Source: Gaiella sp.
GTDB taxonomy: Bacteria > Actinomycetota > Thermoleophilia > Gaiellales > Gaiellaceae
Assembly (NCBI GenBank): GCA_027493885.1
Contig: JAOSJZ010000001.1
Coordinates: forward strand, 2,536,622 to 2,600,621
Length of the DNA: 64,000 bases
Direction of reading: 5' to 3'
This document shows, one piece after another, positions 50,559 to 58,638 of this stretch. Each line of letters begins with the position of its first letter. Within the stretch, counting starts at the first letter, position 1. The position numbers and the translations under genes are program-made. A model generated the notes under the pieces. That model saw nothing but the letters and a program-made list of their open reading frames with translations. It was not told where the DNA came from and did not search any database.

Positions 50559-51961
50559 GGCGGCGGCTCCTCTGGAGCTACCTCGCCGTCGCCGTGCTCG
50601 TCCTCGGCTTGCTGGCGATCCCGCTCGCGATCTCGTACGCCGACAACGAGCGCGAGGACCTGACGCACAAGGTCGAGCGCGACGCGATCGCCCTCTCGAC
50701 GCTCGTCGAGGACGCGCTCGAGAGCGGGACGACCGTACCCGCACGTGTCGCCGGGGTGGCGCGGAGCTACACGAGCGACACGGGCGGCCGCGTGCTCGTC
50801 GTCGATCGACTCGGCCGTGTTGTCGTCGACTCGGATCCGACGGGAAGCCGCGACTTCTCGACCCGCCCCGAGGTCGCGCGGGCGCTCGCAGGCGAGGTCG
50901 CGAGCGGTACCCGCCACTCGAGCACGCTCGGGGTCGACCTGCTCTACGTCGCCGTCCCCGTCGCCTCGGGCGGCGTCGTCCACGGCGCCGTCCGGATCAG
51001 CTACCCGACCTCGGCCGTCGAGAGCCGGATCCACCGCTACTGGATGCTCCTCGCGATCATCGCGGCAGCCGTTCTCGGGGCTGCGGCGCTCGTCGCGACG
51101 GTGCTCTCGCGCTGGATGACTCGCCCGCTCGCCCGGCTCGAGGAGGCGGCCGAGGCGATCGCAGCCGGTGACCTCATGGCACGGGCGAGCGTCGAGGGCC
51201 CGCCCGAGGTGCGCCGCCTCGCCGAGACGTTCAACGCGATGACGGCCGAGCTCGACCAACTCGTGCGCTCGCAAGACGCGTTCGTCGCGGACGCGTCCCA
51301 TCAGCTGCGCACGCCGCTCGCGGCGCTCCGCCTCCGGCTCGAGAACCTCGATCGCGACGTCGCCGACGCGGGGAAGGATGAGCTAGAGGGGGCGCTCGCG
51401 GAGGTCGAGCGGTTCTCGACCCTGGTCGACGGCCTGCTCGCGCTCGCCCGCGCCGACCGGGCACGCAAGGCTCCAGAGCGGGTCGCCGTGGCGCGGGTGG
51501 TCGACGAACGGCTCGCGGCCTGGAACGCGCTCGCCGAGGAGCGCGGCGTCACCCTCCGGCATGACGTCGACGCCGGCGCCGTGGCGCTCGCCACGCCCGG
51601 CCGACTCGAGCAGGTGCTCGACAACCTGTTCGCGAACGCCCTCGACGTCTCGTGCGCCGGCACCGAGATCACGGTCTCTGCGATCCCCTCGGATGGCTGG
51701 GTCGAGCTCCACGTCGCAGACGAGGGCCCGGGGATGAGCGCCGACGAGCGCGGTCGCGCCTTCGATCGCTTCTGGCGCGCGCCGGGGCGCGAGGGGCAGG
51801 GATCCGGTCTCGGGCTCGCGATCGTCCGGCGGCTCGCCGCCGCCGACGGTGGTTCGGTCGAGCTTCGGGAGGCGCGCTCGGGCGGCCTCGACGCCGTCGT
51901 CCGGCTTCCGCGTGCGGCCGCCGACGCACTCGCCCGCGTCGGCGGCTACGCTCCGCGCTGA
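50555..51961 (+). CDS. sensor histidine kinase
   Basis: 468 residues. N-terminal helix (about 5-28), an extracytoplasmic sensor domain of PAS-like or Cache-like type (about 30-155), second helix (about 160-182), HAMP (MTRPLARLEEAAEAIAAGD), the phosphorylation His in VADASHQLRTPLAALRL, N box LEQVLDNLFANALDVS, and G boxes DEGPGMSADE and GSGLGLAIVRR. Standard EnvZ-type architecture. The ligand is unknown; the neighbouring His/Asp-rich and redox genes suggest a metal or redox signal. Confidence 0.92.
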   Translation: MRRRLLWSYLAVAVLVLGLLAIPLAISYADNEREDLTHKVERDAIALSTLVEDALESGTTVPARVAGVARSYTSDTGGRVLVVDRLGRVVVDSDPTGSRDFSTRPEVARALAGEVASGTRHSSTLGVDLLYVAVPVASGGVVHGAVRISYPTSAVESRIHRYWMLLAIIAAAVLGAAALVATVLSRWMTRPLARLEEAAEAIAAGDLMARASVEGPPEVRRLAETFNAMTAELDQLVRSQDAFVADASHQLRTPLAALRLRLENLDRDVADAGKDELEGALAEVERFSTLVDGLLALARADRARKAPERVAVARVVDERLAAWNALAEERGVTLRHDVDAGAVALATPGRLEQVLDNLFANALDVSCAGTEITVSAIPSDGWVELHVADEGPGMSADERGRAFDRFWRAPGREGQGSGLGLAIVRRLAAADGGSVELREARSGGLDAVVRLPRAAADALARVGGYAPR

Positions 51962-51971
51962 AGCTCACGGC

Positions 51972-52481
51972 TCAGGCGTGCGGGACGGCCGGGCGGCTGC
52001 GCGCCGTGTCGGCCCAGGTGAGAAGGTCGAGCCCGAGCTCGTTGGTGCGGTCGCGTGTCGCGAGGATGTTCCGCACGCTGGCTTCCGGGAGCACCTCGAC
52101 CATCACCGAGAGGCCGTCGCAGTCGCTGACGTGCGGGAGGATCTCACGAATCGCGTGCACCGCGGCGGCGACGTCGTCGTCGGTGAGCGTCTCCCTGCCG
52201 GCGAGCGCGACCAGCTCGCGCGCGCGGGCGATCGCGCCGTCGTGGGCCTCGTAGAGGTACTCGACGTACGACTCCTCGAAGATCCCGGTCAGGGAGGGGT
52301 AGAGGGACTCCTCCTCGTAGCGGAAGTGCGGCCCCGTGAGCGTCGCGACCCGGCCGAGCAGCGTCTCGATCCGGTCGCGGTCGCGGTCACGGAACGCGTC
52401 GATCAGGTCGAGCAGAGCGTCCCGCACGTCGCGGTGCTCGGCGCGGAAGAGCGCGCTGAAGTCGTCGGTGAGCGTCGTCAT
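51972..52481 (-). CDS. HHE (hemerythrin-like) cation-binding protein
   Basis: 169 residues. Metal-binding helices: His in AEHRDVRDALLDLI, PHFRYEEESLYP (His/Glu pair), EAHDGAIARARELV and AIREILPHVSDCDG. The number and spacing of His/Glu fit a di-iron HHE protein of the type that works with iron-sulfur or nitric-oxide response systems. Strong AGGAGGAG site upstream of the ATG. The gene is near NnrS and a Cys-containing regulator, suggesting nitrosative stress. Confidence 0.85.
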   Translation of the reverse strand: MTTLTDDFSALFRAEHRDVRDALLDLIDAFRDRDRDRIETLLGRVATLTGPHFRYEEESLYPSLTGIFEESYVEYLYEAHDGAIARARELVALAGRETLTDDDVAAAVHAIREILPHVSDCDGLSVMVEVLPEASVRNILATRDRTNELGLDLLTWADTARSRPAVPHA

Positions 52482-52542
52482 GGGAAACTCCTCCTGGGAT
52501 CCGTTACTTCAAAAAGGAAAGCAATACTCGCACGCCGGGAGA

Positions 52543-52558
52543 TGATCGGTTTCGATCA
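52543..52558. terminator. small hairpin at the NnrS gene end
   Basis: TGATCG / CGATCA with loop GTTT, overlapping the stop codon of the NnrS gene. Weak, but it lies between two - strand genes with separate promoters. Confidence 0.4.
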
Positions 52559-53662
52559 GGTTCGCGCGCGTGCGGCTCGTGCCGTCCGCGGGCTTCGCGC
52601 CCGGAGGGCGACGACGGCCGAGCCGAGCGTCGCGACGAGGAAGAGCCCGATCGCGACGGCGCTCACCATCCCGCCCCGGCGGGCGAGCACGGGGTCGTCC
52701 GTGAGGTCGCCGACGACCCGCAGGACGAGCCCGGCGTGCAGGAGCGCGAGGTGGACGTAGAACACGCGGCGGAACGGGATGTCGATCCCGAGCACACCCG
52801 GGAAGATCACCGGCGCGTGGCCGAAGATCATCGAGAAGACGAACCCGACGAAGATCGTGTGCAGCTCGGCGTCGTGGGCGAAGCCGGCGACCTCGGCGCC
52901 TTGCAGGGCCCAGAGAACGCCGCCGATCGCAAGCCAGACGTAGCCGGGGAGGAGCGCGAGCGCGACGAAGCGGGGGAGGCCCGAGCGACGGACGGTATAG
53001 CGGGCGATGTCGAAGTGGGCGAGCCAGAGCGCGTAGCCGGCGAGCGCGACGCCGGCGACGCGGATCCCGGCGCCGGTCTCGAAGGCCGAGAGGACGAGCC
53101 CGGCCACGAACGCTGCCGTCAGCACCGCGAACGCCGCCCGCCCGGCGCGCGTCAGGCGCGCGAGCGCGGCAAGCTCGAGTCGCTCGCCGACGATGGTCAG
53201 CACCAGGAACCCGGCCCACCAGGGCACGACCTGGACGAAGTCGTCGCCGGCCAGCCAGAGCGCGTCACCGACGACCCAGAGCACCGCCGCCAGCGCCATC
53301 GTCGCGGCCGGGGCGGTGGCATGCGCGCGCAGGATGACGCCGAACAGGGCGACGAGGACGCAGCCCGCGACGAGCAGCACGAGCTCGCCGACCCCGGTGC
53401 GGACACCCGCCAGCAGGAGCACCGTGCCCGCGACGGTTCCGGCGGGGGCGAGGTAGCCCCATGGGCGGCGCAGCGCGACGGCCCGCTCGAGCGAGATCAC
53501 CGTGCCGAGGAACCCGAAGACGAGCAGCGGCCCGTGGAGCTCGACAAGGTCGACCCGGCCGTGCGGAAGGTCCCAGCCGAACCGCAGGAGTCCGGCCCAG
53601 ACGCCGGCGACGAGCGAGAGGAGCCCGAGCGCGAGGAGCGGGAAGCGGACGCGGGCGATCAC
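52556..53662 (-). CDS. NnrS-family membrane protein
   Basis: 368 residues with about twelve membrane helices. NnrS hallmarks: ELHGPLLVFGFLGTVISLERAVAL and HTIFVGFVFSMIFGHAPVIF. NnrS is a heme- and copper-containing membrane protein that protects against nitric oxide. The neighbours (HHE protein, molybdopterin-domain protein, Fe-S-type regulator) agree with that. Its stop overlaps the hairpin above. Confidence 0.88.
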   Translation of the reverse strand: MIARVRFPLLALGLLSLVAGVWAGLLRFGWDLPHGRVDLVELHGPLLVFGFLGTVISLERAVALRRPWGYLAPAGTVAGTVLLLAGVRTGVGELVLLVAGCVLVALFGVILRAHATAPAATMALAAVLWVVGDALWLAGDDFVQVVPWWAGFLVLTIVGERLELAALARLTRAGRAAFAVLTAAFVAGLVLSAFETGAGIRVAGVALAGYALWLAHFDIARYTVRRSGLPRFVALALLPGYVWLAIGGVLWALQGAEVAGFAHDAELHTIFVGFVFSMIFGHAPVIFPGVLGIDIPFRRVFYVHLALLHAGLVLRVVGDLTDDPVLARRGGMVSAVAIGLFLVATLGSAVVALRARSPRTARAARART

Positions 53663-53672
53663 AGGCGCGCGG

Positions 53673-54125
53673 TTACCCGATCCGCGCGAGCGCGATCCGC
53701 TCCGCCGTCGCCTCCGCCGGCTCGCGCGTCACCTCGATCCGGTCGACGCCCTTGACGCTCAGGAAGCAGTCCCAGTCGGAGGGGCCGACGAGCCGGGGAA
53801 GCCCGCTTGCGGCGTCGAGCGGGACGCCGTCTTGCTCGAGCGCGAGCAGCACGCGCGCGTCCTCGGCGCGCTCGCGGGGGAGGACGACACGGAAGCCGCC
53901 GGAGGCGAGCGTGACGAAGCGGCCCTCCTCGCTCGCGCCCACGTGCTCCAGCAGCCGCGCGAGTCCGACCCCGCGCCAGTGGACGCCGAGCCTGCTCCAG
54001 CCTTCGCGGCAGTGGAAGTCGGCGACGAGTTGCGCGTCCGCGAGTGCCTCGAGCTCGGAGGCGCCGAGCTCGGCGGGCCGGAGCACCTCGCCGGAGACGA
54101 AGAGAAGAGTGGCTGCCTCGTCCAT
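53673..54125 (-). CDS. small molybdopterin-dependent-oxidoreductase-like (sulfite-oxidase-fold) protein
   Basis: 150 residues from ATG 54125. It contains the core of the oxidoreductase molybdopterin-binding fold: FHCREGWSRLGVHWRGVGLARLLEH (Cys and the WxGxxL loop; conserved in sulfite oxidase, YedY and their short relatives), then GFRVVLPRE and DWDCFLSVKGVDRIEVTREP. At 150 residues it is much shorter than catalytic members, so cofactor binding cannot be assumed. It diverges from the DUF59 gene across a 24-bp promoter. Confidence 0.75.
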   Translation of the reverse strand: MDEAATLLFVSGEVLRPAELGASELEALADAQLVADFHCREGWSRLGVHWRGVGLARLLEHVGASEEGRFVTLASGGFRVVLPRERAEDARVLLALEQDGVPLDAASGLPRLVGPSDWDCFLSVKGVDRIEVTREPAEATAERIALARIG

Positions 54126-54149
54126 GTGTTCCTGTTTTATACTATCCCT
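54126..54149. promoter_or_regulatory. very short divergent promoter between the molybdopterin-like and DUF59 genes
   Basis: Only 24 bp separates the start codons. It contains TATACT (+ strand) and TATAAA-like (- strand) -10 boxes in the AT-rich stretch TTTTATACTATCC. Both transcripts are therefore leaderless or nearly so. Confidence 0.5.
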
Positions 54150-54476
54150 ATGAGTTTTTCCGTCGCACACGACCCGGTCGTGACCGCCGTACGCACCGCC
54201 CTCTCGACCGTCGAGGATCCGGAGCTCGGCATCGACATCGTGTCGCTCGGGCTCGTCTACGCGATCGAGCGCGACGGCGGTCACGTCCGGGTCGTGTACA
54301 CGTTGACCTCGATGGGCTGCCCGCTCGGGCCGATGATCGAGCGTGACATGCGGAACACGCTCGCCGACGTCGAGGAGGTCGACTCGATCGACGCCGAGCT
54401 CACGTTCGACCCGCCCTGGACGCCCGCGCGAATGAGCGACGAGGCGAAGTTCGTGCTCGGGGTGTACGGCGCGTGA
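54150..54476 (+). CDS. DUF59 / MIP18-like metal-sulfur cluster assembly factor
   Basis: 108 residues. VRTALSTVEDPELGIDIVSLGLVYAI (the conserved DPE...V.LG signature), and TLTSMGCPLGPMIE with the single conserved Cys, then DPPWTPARMSDEAKF. PaaD/SufT-like DUF59 proteins help to build or insert Fe-S clusters. The stop overlaps the regulator start (GTGA), so it is likely that it supplies the cluster of that regulator or its targets. Confidence 0.9.
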   Translation: MSFSVAHDPVVTAVRTALSTVEDPELGIDIVSLGLVYAIERDGGHVRVVYTLTSMGCPLGPMIERDMRNTLADVEEVDSIDAELTFDPPWTPARMSDEAKFVLGVYGA

Positions 54477-55153
54477 GCTCCACGGACGAGCGTGCGCTCC
54501 GCCGTCACCGTGCGCTCGCCGACCCCAGCCGGGCGCAGATCCTCGCAGAGCTCGAGGACACGGGGCAGCTCGACGCACGGCAGCTCGCCGAGCGCGTCGG
54601 GCTGCACGTGAACACGGTTCGCGTCCACCTGAGCGTGCTCACCGAGGCCGGGCTCGTCGAGAGCGAGACGCTGCGGACCCGGGCACGCGGCCGGCCGCGG
54701 ATCGCGTACCGCCCGACCATCGACGTCGGCGACGAGGGCAGCCGTCGTTACCGGCTGCTCGCCGAGATCCTCACCGCGCTCGTTGCGCGGTTCGGGCCGG
54801 GGGCTGCCGAGCTCGAGGAGATCGGCGAGGCGTGGGGGCGCTACTTCGTCGAGGCGCCGCCGTCGGCGAGGCTGACAGACGACGAGGCGGTCGCGAAGCT
54901 CGTCGAGCTGCTCGCCGACGTCGGCTTCGAGCCGCAGCTCGCGCGCGACGGCGAGCGGAAGAAGATCCTGATGCGTCCGTGCCCCTTCCTCGAGCTCGCA
55001 CGGAGCCACCAGGAGATCATCTGCCCGATCCACCTCGGGCTGATGCGCGGCGCCCTCACGGAGCTCGGAGCGGCGACGCGGGCGACGGCGCTCGAGCCGT
55101 TCGTACGACCCGACCTCTGCGTCGCCCGCCTCGCCGCGGGCACGGCCGCGTAG
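54473..55153 (+). CDS. winged-helix regulator with C-terminal cysteines (SufR-like)
   Basis: 226 residues from GTG 54473. N-terminal ArsR-type winged helix (LADPSRAQILAELEDTGQLD, then HVNTVRVHLSVLTEAGLVE, and RTRARGRPRIAY). The C-terminal part has spaced cysteines in RPCPFLELARSHQEIICPIH and a later RPDLCVARL, which resemble the cluster-ligating cysteines of SufR-type regulators. An Fe-S cluster sensing NO, oxygen or iron is inferred. It is co-transcribed with DUF59. Confidence 0.78.
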   Translation: MSSTDERALRRHRALADPSRAQILAELEDTGQLDARQLAERVGLHVNTVRVHLSVLTEAGLVESETLRTRARGRPRIAYRPTIDVGDEGSRRYRLLAEILTALVARFGPGAAELEEIGEAWGRYFVEAPPSARLTDDEAVAKLVELLADVGFEPQLARDGERKKILMRPCPFLELARSHQEIICPIHLGLMRGALTELGAATRATALEPFVRPDLCVARLAAGTAA

Positions 55154-55157
55154 GGGG

Positions 55158-55406
55158 TTACGCGCCGGCCGGCCGGCCGATCCGCACGCGCCACACCTCG
55201 GGGCCCTCTTCGAGGTAGTCCCAGCTGAAGGCACCCGCGTGCTCGGCCTCGAACTGGTACCGGAGTGGCTTCGGGTCGTGGTCGTTGACGAGCACGAAGC
55301 CCCCGCCGGGCGCGAGCGCGTCGTACGTGTCGAAGATGAGCTCGTGGCGGCGCGCCGGCGGCTCGCTGCGGACGTCGAGCGTCTGGTCTGCGGTGGCTGA
55401 CATCAT
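55158..55406 (-). CDS. DUF2249 protein
   Basis: 82 residues from ATG 55406, which overlaps the upstream gene's TGA; GGAAGGAG lies directly before it. RHELIFDTYDALAPGGGFVLVNDHDPKPLRYQFEAEHAG is the DUF2249 core, with the invariant NDHDPxPL motif. DUF2249 proteins are common beside HHE proteins and nitrogen-oxide genes. No reaction is established. Confidence 0.85.
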   Translation of the reverse strand: MMSATADQTLDVRSEPPARRHELIFDTYDALAPGGGFVLVNDHDPKPLRYQFEAEHAGAFSWDYLEEGPEVWRVRIGRPAGA

Positions 55407-55654
55407 GCTCCTTCCTTGGAGAGCGACGGCTGTGGGGGAGGGGCCGAAGCCTTCGGGGCGTGGACGGTGAGCCGGTGGAGCGTGGCGTTCAGCCGGCGGG
55501 CCGAGCGCGGAGAAGGCTCCCGGAGGAGCCACCACCCCTCGGCCGCGAGGCGGCAGGCAGCGTCCTCCTCGCCGGCGTCGCCGAGCGCCCGCAGCGCGCG
55601 ATCGAACAGCTTCGCGAGCGACTCGAGCGTCTCGTTCCCGGGCGATTCACCCAC
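55403..55654 (-). CDS. small helical protein, unknown function
   Basis: 83 residues from GTG 55654. LESLAKLFDRALRALGDAGE and CRLAAEGWWLLREPSPRSAR form two helices with a conserved-looking aromatic GWWLL; the rest is Pro-rich. I do not recognise the family. It is co-translated with DUF2249 (ATGA overlap) and led by an AT-rich promoter, so it belongs to the same NO/Fe-S group. Confidence 0.65.
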   Translation of the reverse strand: MGESPGNETLESLAKLFDRALRALGDAGEEDAACRLAAEGWWLLREPSPRSARRLNATLHRLTVHAPKASAPPPQPSLSKEGA

Positions 55655-55664
55655 AGTTTTAGAA

Positions 55665-55670
55665 GTTATA
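55665..55670 (-). promoter_or_regulatory. -10 box of the small-protein/DUF2249 operon
   Basis: On the - strand TATAAC lies 10 bp before the GTG at 55654, inside an AT-rich 35-bp gap. The transcript would be leaderless or nearly so. No clear -35 is visible. Confidence 0.45.
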
Positions 55671-55689
55671 CATGATTCAAAAATAGAGC

Positions 55690-56052
55690 CTAGAGACTCA
55701 CCCAGCTCAGCGCATCCTGTCGGGCGGAGGTCGGGAAGACCCTGACCTCGCCGGGGAACATCCACCCAAACGCCTTCACGCCGTCGCGGATCCAGCTGCG
55801 ATCGGTGACGATCGCGATCCGCTCCCACGCGTCCCAGTGCCCGATGCCGAGCTTCGCGTCCTCCCAGGACGCTGCGGCCGAGTAGCCCTGGAACCCGTCC
55901 CCGAGCACGTAGACGAGGCGCAGCTTGTCCGCTCCTTGCAGCGCCGCTCGCACGGCCGGCTCGACGACGGTCGCGTAGTCATCGGCCTCGACGCGCCCGA
56001 CCGCCTCGATGCCGATCACGCCCGCGGGCAGATCGCGCAGCAACTCGATCAT
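55690..56052 (-). CDS. SpoIIAA-like / STAS-domain protein
   Basis: 120 residues of the SpoIIAA-like (STAS-type) fold: GIEAVGRVEADDYATVVEPAVR, KLRLVYVLGDGFQGYS, AIVTDRSWIRDGVKAFGWMFPGEVRVF. These domains often accompany HHE proteins and may bind small ligands. Promoter and partner are not visible; it diverges from the DUF7144 gene. Confidence 0.85.
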   Translation of the reverse strand: MIELLRDLPAGVIGIEAVGRVEADDYATVVEPAVRAALQGADKLRLVYVLGDGFQGYSAAASWEDAKLGIGHWDAWERIAIVTDRSWIRDGVKAFGWMFPGEVRVFPTSARQDALSWVSL

Positions 56053-56177
56053 CGTCGTGTCCTTTCGTCGCCTCGTCCGACTCTACGAGAATGCATGATC
56101 GCGGCACCTGCCTTGTCCGGGAGGCAGCGCGCTGTCATCGTGCTCGCGGCAGCGAGGCGATTCGAGAGGAGGAGCAC

Positions 56178-56546
56178 GTGACCACGACACGCAACGGCTG
56201 GCTCACGTACGCGGGAGTGATGATGTTCGTCGCCGCGGCGTTCTCGGTGATCTGGGCGGTGAACCTCTGGGCGGACGCCGCCTGGCTGGCGAACGTCTCC
56301 GACGGCGTTCTCGGCGGCGAGCACTGGCTCTGGGGCTTCGTCGACGCCGCGCTCGCAGTCCTGTTCGTGATCGCAGGCAAGAGCGTCCTCGACGGACGCT
56401 CCTTCGGACGCTGGTTCGCGATCGTGGCGGCGTCGATCGGGTGCATCCGCTGGTTCTACTGGATGCCGTTCGCCCCGTTCCTCGCGCTCACCGTGGTGGC
56501 GATGCTCTTCCTCGTCCTCTACGCCGTGCTCGTGACGTGGGAATGA
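56178..56546 (+). CDS. DUF7144-like four-helix membrane protein
   Basis: 122 residues from GTG 56178 (GGAGC site upstream). Four hydrophobic helices: YAGVMMFVAAAFSVIWAVN, WGFVDAALAVLFVIAG, FAIVAASIGCIRWFYW, ALTVVAMLFLVLYAVLV. The family is common in actinobacteria and unstudied. Monocistronic by its position. Confidence 0.8.
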   Translation: MTTTRNGWLTYAGVMMFVAAAFSVIWAVNLWADAAWLANVSDGVLGGEHWLWGFVDAALAVLFVIAGKSVLDGRSFGRWFAIVAASIGCIRWFYWMPFAPFLALTVVAMLFLVLYAVLVTWE

Positions 56547-56607
56547 GCGGCGCTTCGCCCAGGTGAGGTGTGCCGGCGGCGAGCCAGTGGCTCGCCGCCG
56601 GCTCGGG

Positions 56608-57096
56608 TCAAACGAACTCGACGCCGTACCGGGGCGCAGCCGCCGCGTATCGTGCGACGACCTCGGCGTGGTTGTCGGGCGCTTCGTGCGCATCGTTCGG
56701 AGCCGGCTCGAGCGTCTCCTCGAACCACTTCTCGAGCCCTGCGGGCGTGAACGTCAGCATCAGGCGCGCTGTCTCCTCGCCCGCGTTCCGGAACCGGTGC
56801 ACCGTGCCGCGCGGAACGTTGACGAAATCGCCCGGGCCCGCGACCACGAGGGTGTCGCCGAGGAGGAACTCGACCTCGCCCTCGACGAGATAGAAGGTCT
56901 CGTCCTGCCGTGTGTGAACGTGGGGCGGCGGACCGCCGCCCGGCGGCACAAGCGCCTCCATCGCGAAGTAGGCGCCGCCCGACTCCTCCCCGGTGACCAG
57001 GAACGTGTAGTGGTCTCCCGGGCCCCAGAACGCAGGCCCCGTCGCCACGGGACGGTGGAGGAGCCTTGCGGCCGCCGTCGCTTCGATGATCGCCAT
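56608..57096 (-). CDS. cupin-domain protein
   Basis: 162 residues from ATG 57096, with an AAAGGAGA site. Cupin motif 1 is PPPHVHTRQDETFYLVEGEVEF (two His and a Glu for the metal), motif 2 is GDFVNVPRGTVHRFRNAG (third His). Single-domain metal cupin resembling quercetin-dioxygenase-like proteins. It lies on the far side of a MarR divergent promoter and its transcript probably starts there, with the small ORF below between. Confidence 0.88.
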   Translation of the reverse strand: MAIIEATAAARLLHRPVATGPAFWGPGDHYTFLVTGEESGGAYFAMEALVPPGGGPPPHVHTRQDETFYLVEGEVEFLLGDTLVVAGPGDFVNVPRGTVHRFRNAGEETARLMLTFTPAGLEKWFEETLEPAPNDAHEAPDNHAEVVARYAAAAPRYGVEFV

Positions 57097-57134
57097 GTCG
57101 TCTCCTTTGCTCTCTCGATCGGTCGGTGGTCGGG

Positions 57135-57290
57135 TCACACGCCGGCCGCCACGCGGCCCACCGAGCGCCGGTGGACGAGACGCCTCACTCCCCTGCGCCC
57201 TCTCGCGCGTCGGGGCCGGGTCGGTTGCGTGGCGAGCGCCACTCTCAGGGCGGCAGTCTCGAACTGGGTCACGTGTGGATACATCCCCAT
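57135..57290 (-). CDS. small Arg-rich protein in the MarR-cupin intergenic region
   Basis: 51 residues (MGMYPHVTQFETAALRVALA, then Arg-rich RPRRARGRRGVRRLVHRRS). The ATG 57290 is preceded by GGAGGA at 7-nt spacing, and the - strand promoter TTGACA-17 bp-TATCTT (57348 to 57320) would start transcription just before it. That combination is better than chance, but the sequence has no recognised homologue and a high Arg content that a GC-rich non-coding strand could also give. Confidence 0.45.
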   Translation of the reverse strand: MGMYPHVTQFETAALRVALATQPTRPRRARGRRGVRRLVHRRSVGRVAAGV

Positions 57291-57310
57291 ATTCTCTTCC
57301 TCCTAACTAG

Positions 57311-57371
57311 CTTGCAAGAAAGATACTAACTAGCTAGCTTTCTGTCAAGTAACTTCGCAGTCAGCTATAAT
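57311..57371. promoter_or_regulatory. MarR divergent promoter and operator
   Basis: Inverted repeat CTTGCAAGAAAG (57311-57322) / CTTTCTGTCAAG (57338-57349), 10 of 12 matching, with CTAGCTAG palindromes inside. It overlaps a near-consensus - strand promoter (TTGACA 57348-57343, TATCTT 57325-57320, 17-bp spacer), so MarR binding would block it. On the + strand TATAAT (57366-57371) lies 9 bp before the MarR ATG. Confidence 0.65.
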
Positions 57372-57380
57372 CGCCGTCGA

Positions 57381-57875
57381 ATGACCGAACGAGATGCCGT
57401 CGACCGGATCACCGCCCAGTGGCGTCGCGAGCGCCCCGACCTCGATCCCGCGCCGATGGGGATCGTCGGGCGCATCTCGCGGATCGCCGCGCTCGCGGAG
57501 CGGGAGCTCGATCCGGTCTTCGCCGAGCATGACCTGACGGGCGCCGACTTCGACGTCCTTGCGACGCTCCGCCGCTCGGGATCCCCCTACCGCCTCACGC
57601 CCGGCGAGCTCAGCCGGTCGACCATGGTCACGACGGGTGGCATGACGAAGCGCCTCGACCGCCTCGAGGCCGGCCGCCTCGTCCGGCGCGAGCCGGACCC
57701 GTCGGATCGCCGCGGGAAGCTGATCGCGCTGACCTCCAGAGGTCGCGACCTCGTCGACCACGCCGTCGAGGCGCACCTCGAGAACGAGGAGCGGCTGCTC
57801 GCCGCCCTTCCCGCGGCCAAGCGGCGTCAGCTCGCGTCGCTGCTCCGCGAGCTGCTCGTGTCGCTCGATCGATAG
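57381..57875 (+). CDS. MarR-family regulator
   Basis: 164 residues. Dimerisation helices and a winged helix (LTPGELSRSTMVTTGGMTKRLDRLEA as recognition helix region, then VRREPDPSDRRGKLIALT as wing). A MarR-type regulator, probably an autorepressor through the palindrome upstream, controlling the divergent cupin operon. The TATAAT box implies a 3-nt or shorter leader. Confidence 0.9.
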   Translation: MTERDAVDRITAQWRRERPDLDPAPMGIVGRISRIAALAERELDPVFAEHDLTGADFDVLATLRRSGSPYRLTPGELSRSTMVTTGGMTKRLDRLEAGRLVRREPDPSDRRGKLIALTSRGRDLVDHAVEAHLENEERLLAALPAAKRRQLASLLRELLVSLDR

Positions 57876-57963
57876 GACCACCATCCCGGCCGCGACGCGG
57901 CAAGCGCCGCGAGCCTGAAACCGGACCGAAACGCGAGGGCCTTACGTTGCCCCGCGAGTCGTC

Positions 57964-58638
57964 CTATGGTGAGCCGCCGTCCGGCTCCGGCGCGTCGGCG
58001 AAGATGCCCGTCTGGTAGGCGAGCACGACCGCTTGGACGCGGTCGTGCAGCCCGAGCTTCGCGAGGATGTGGGTCACGTGCGTCTTCACCGTCGTCTCGC
58101 TGATGAAGAGCTCCTGTCCGATCCGGGCGTTCGAGAGGCCCTGGGCGATCAGGCGAAAGACCTCCAGCTCGCGGGCGCTCAGGTCGTCGAGCTCTTTCGG
58201 CGGCCGCGGGCGCGGCATCCGGGCGAACTCGCGGATCACCCGCTTCGTGATCGCCGGTGAGAGGAGGGCGTCGCCGGCCGCGACCGTTCGGATCGCGTCG
58301 AGCAGCTGCTCGGGCGGGTCGTCCTTCAGGACGAAGCCGCTCGCGCCGGCACGGAGCGCCTCGTACACGTACTCGTCGAGGTCGAACGTCGTCAGGACGA
58401 GCACACGCGCCTCCGGATCGGCGGCGAGGATCCGCCGGGTCGCCTCGAGGCCGTCGAGCTCGGGCATGCGGATGTCCATCAGGACGACCGTCGGCTCGTA
58501 CCGGGCTGCCTTGTCGACCGCCTCGAGCCCGTTCGACGCCTCTGCGACGACCTCGAGGTCCTCCTCGCCCGAGAGCAGCATGCGGAAGCCGGCCCTGACC
58601 ATCGACTGGTCGTCCGCGACGAGGACGCGAATCGTCAT
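57964..58638 (-). CDS. NarL/FixJ-family response regulator
   Basis: 224 residues. Receiver VLVADDQSMVRAGFRMLLS, phosphorylated Asp in VVLMDIRMPELDG, Thr in LVLTTFDLD, Lys in FVLKDDPPEQLL; LuxR-type HTH at about 150-210 (LSARELEVFRLIAQGLSNARI, then ETTVKTHVTHILAKLGL). Overlaps the kinase gene by 4 bp. It likely acts on the adjacent MMPL and hydrolase promoters. Confidence 0.93.
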   Translation of the reverse strand: MTIRVLVADDQSMVRAGFRMLLSGEEDLEVVAEASNGLEAVDKAARYEPTVVLMDIRMPELDGLEATRRILAADPEARVLVLTTFDLDEYVYEALRAGASGFVLKDDPPEQLLDAIRTVAAGDALLSPAITKRVIREFARMPRPRPPKELDDLSARELEVFRLIAQGLSNARIGQELFISETTVKTHVTHILAKLGLHDRVQAVVLAYQTGIFADAPEPDGGSP

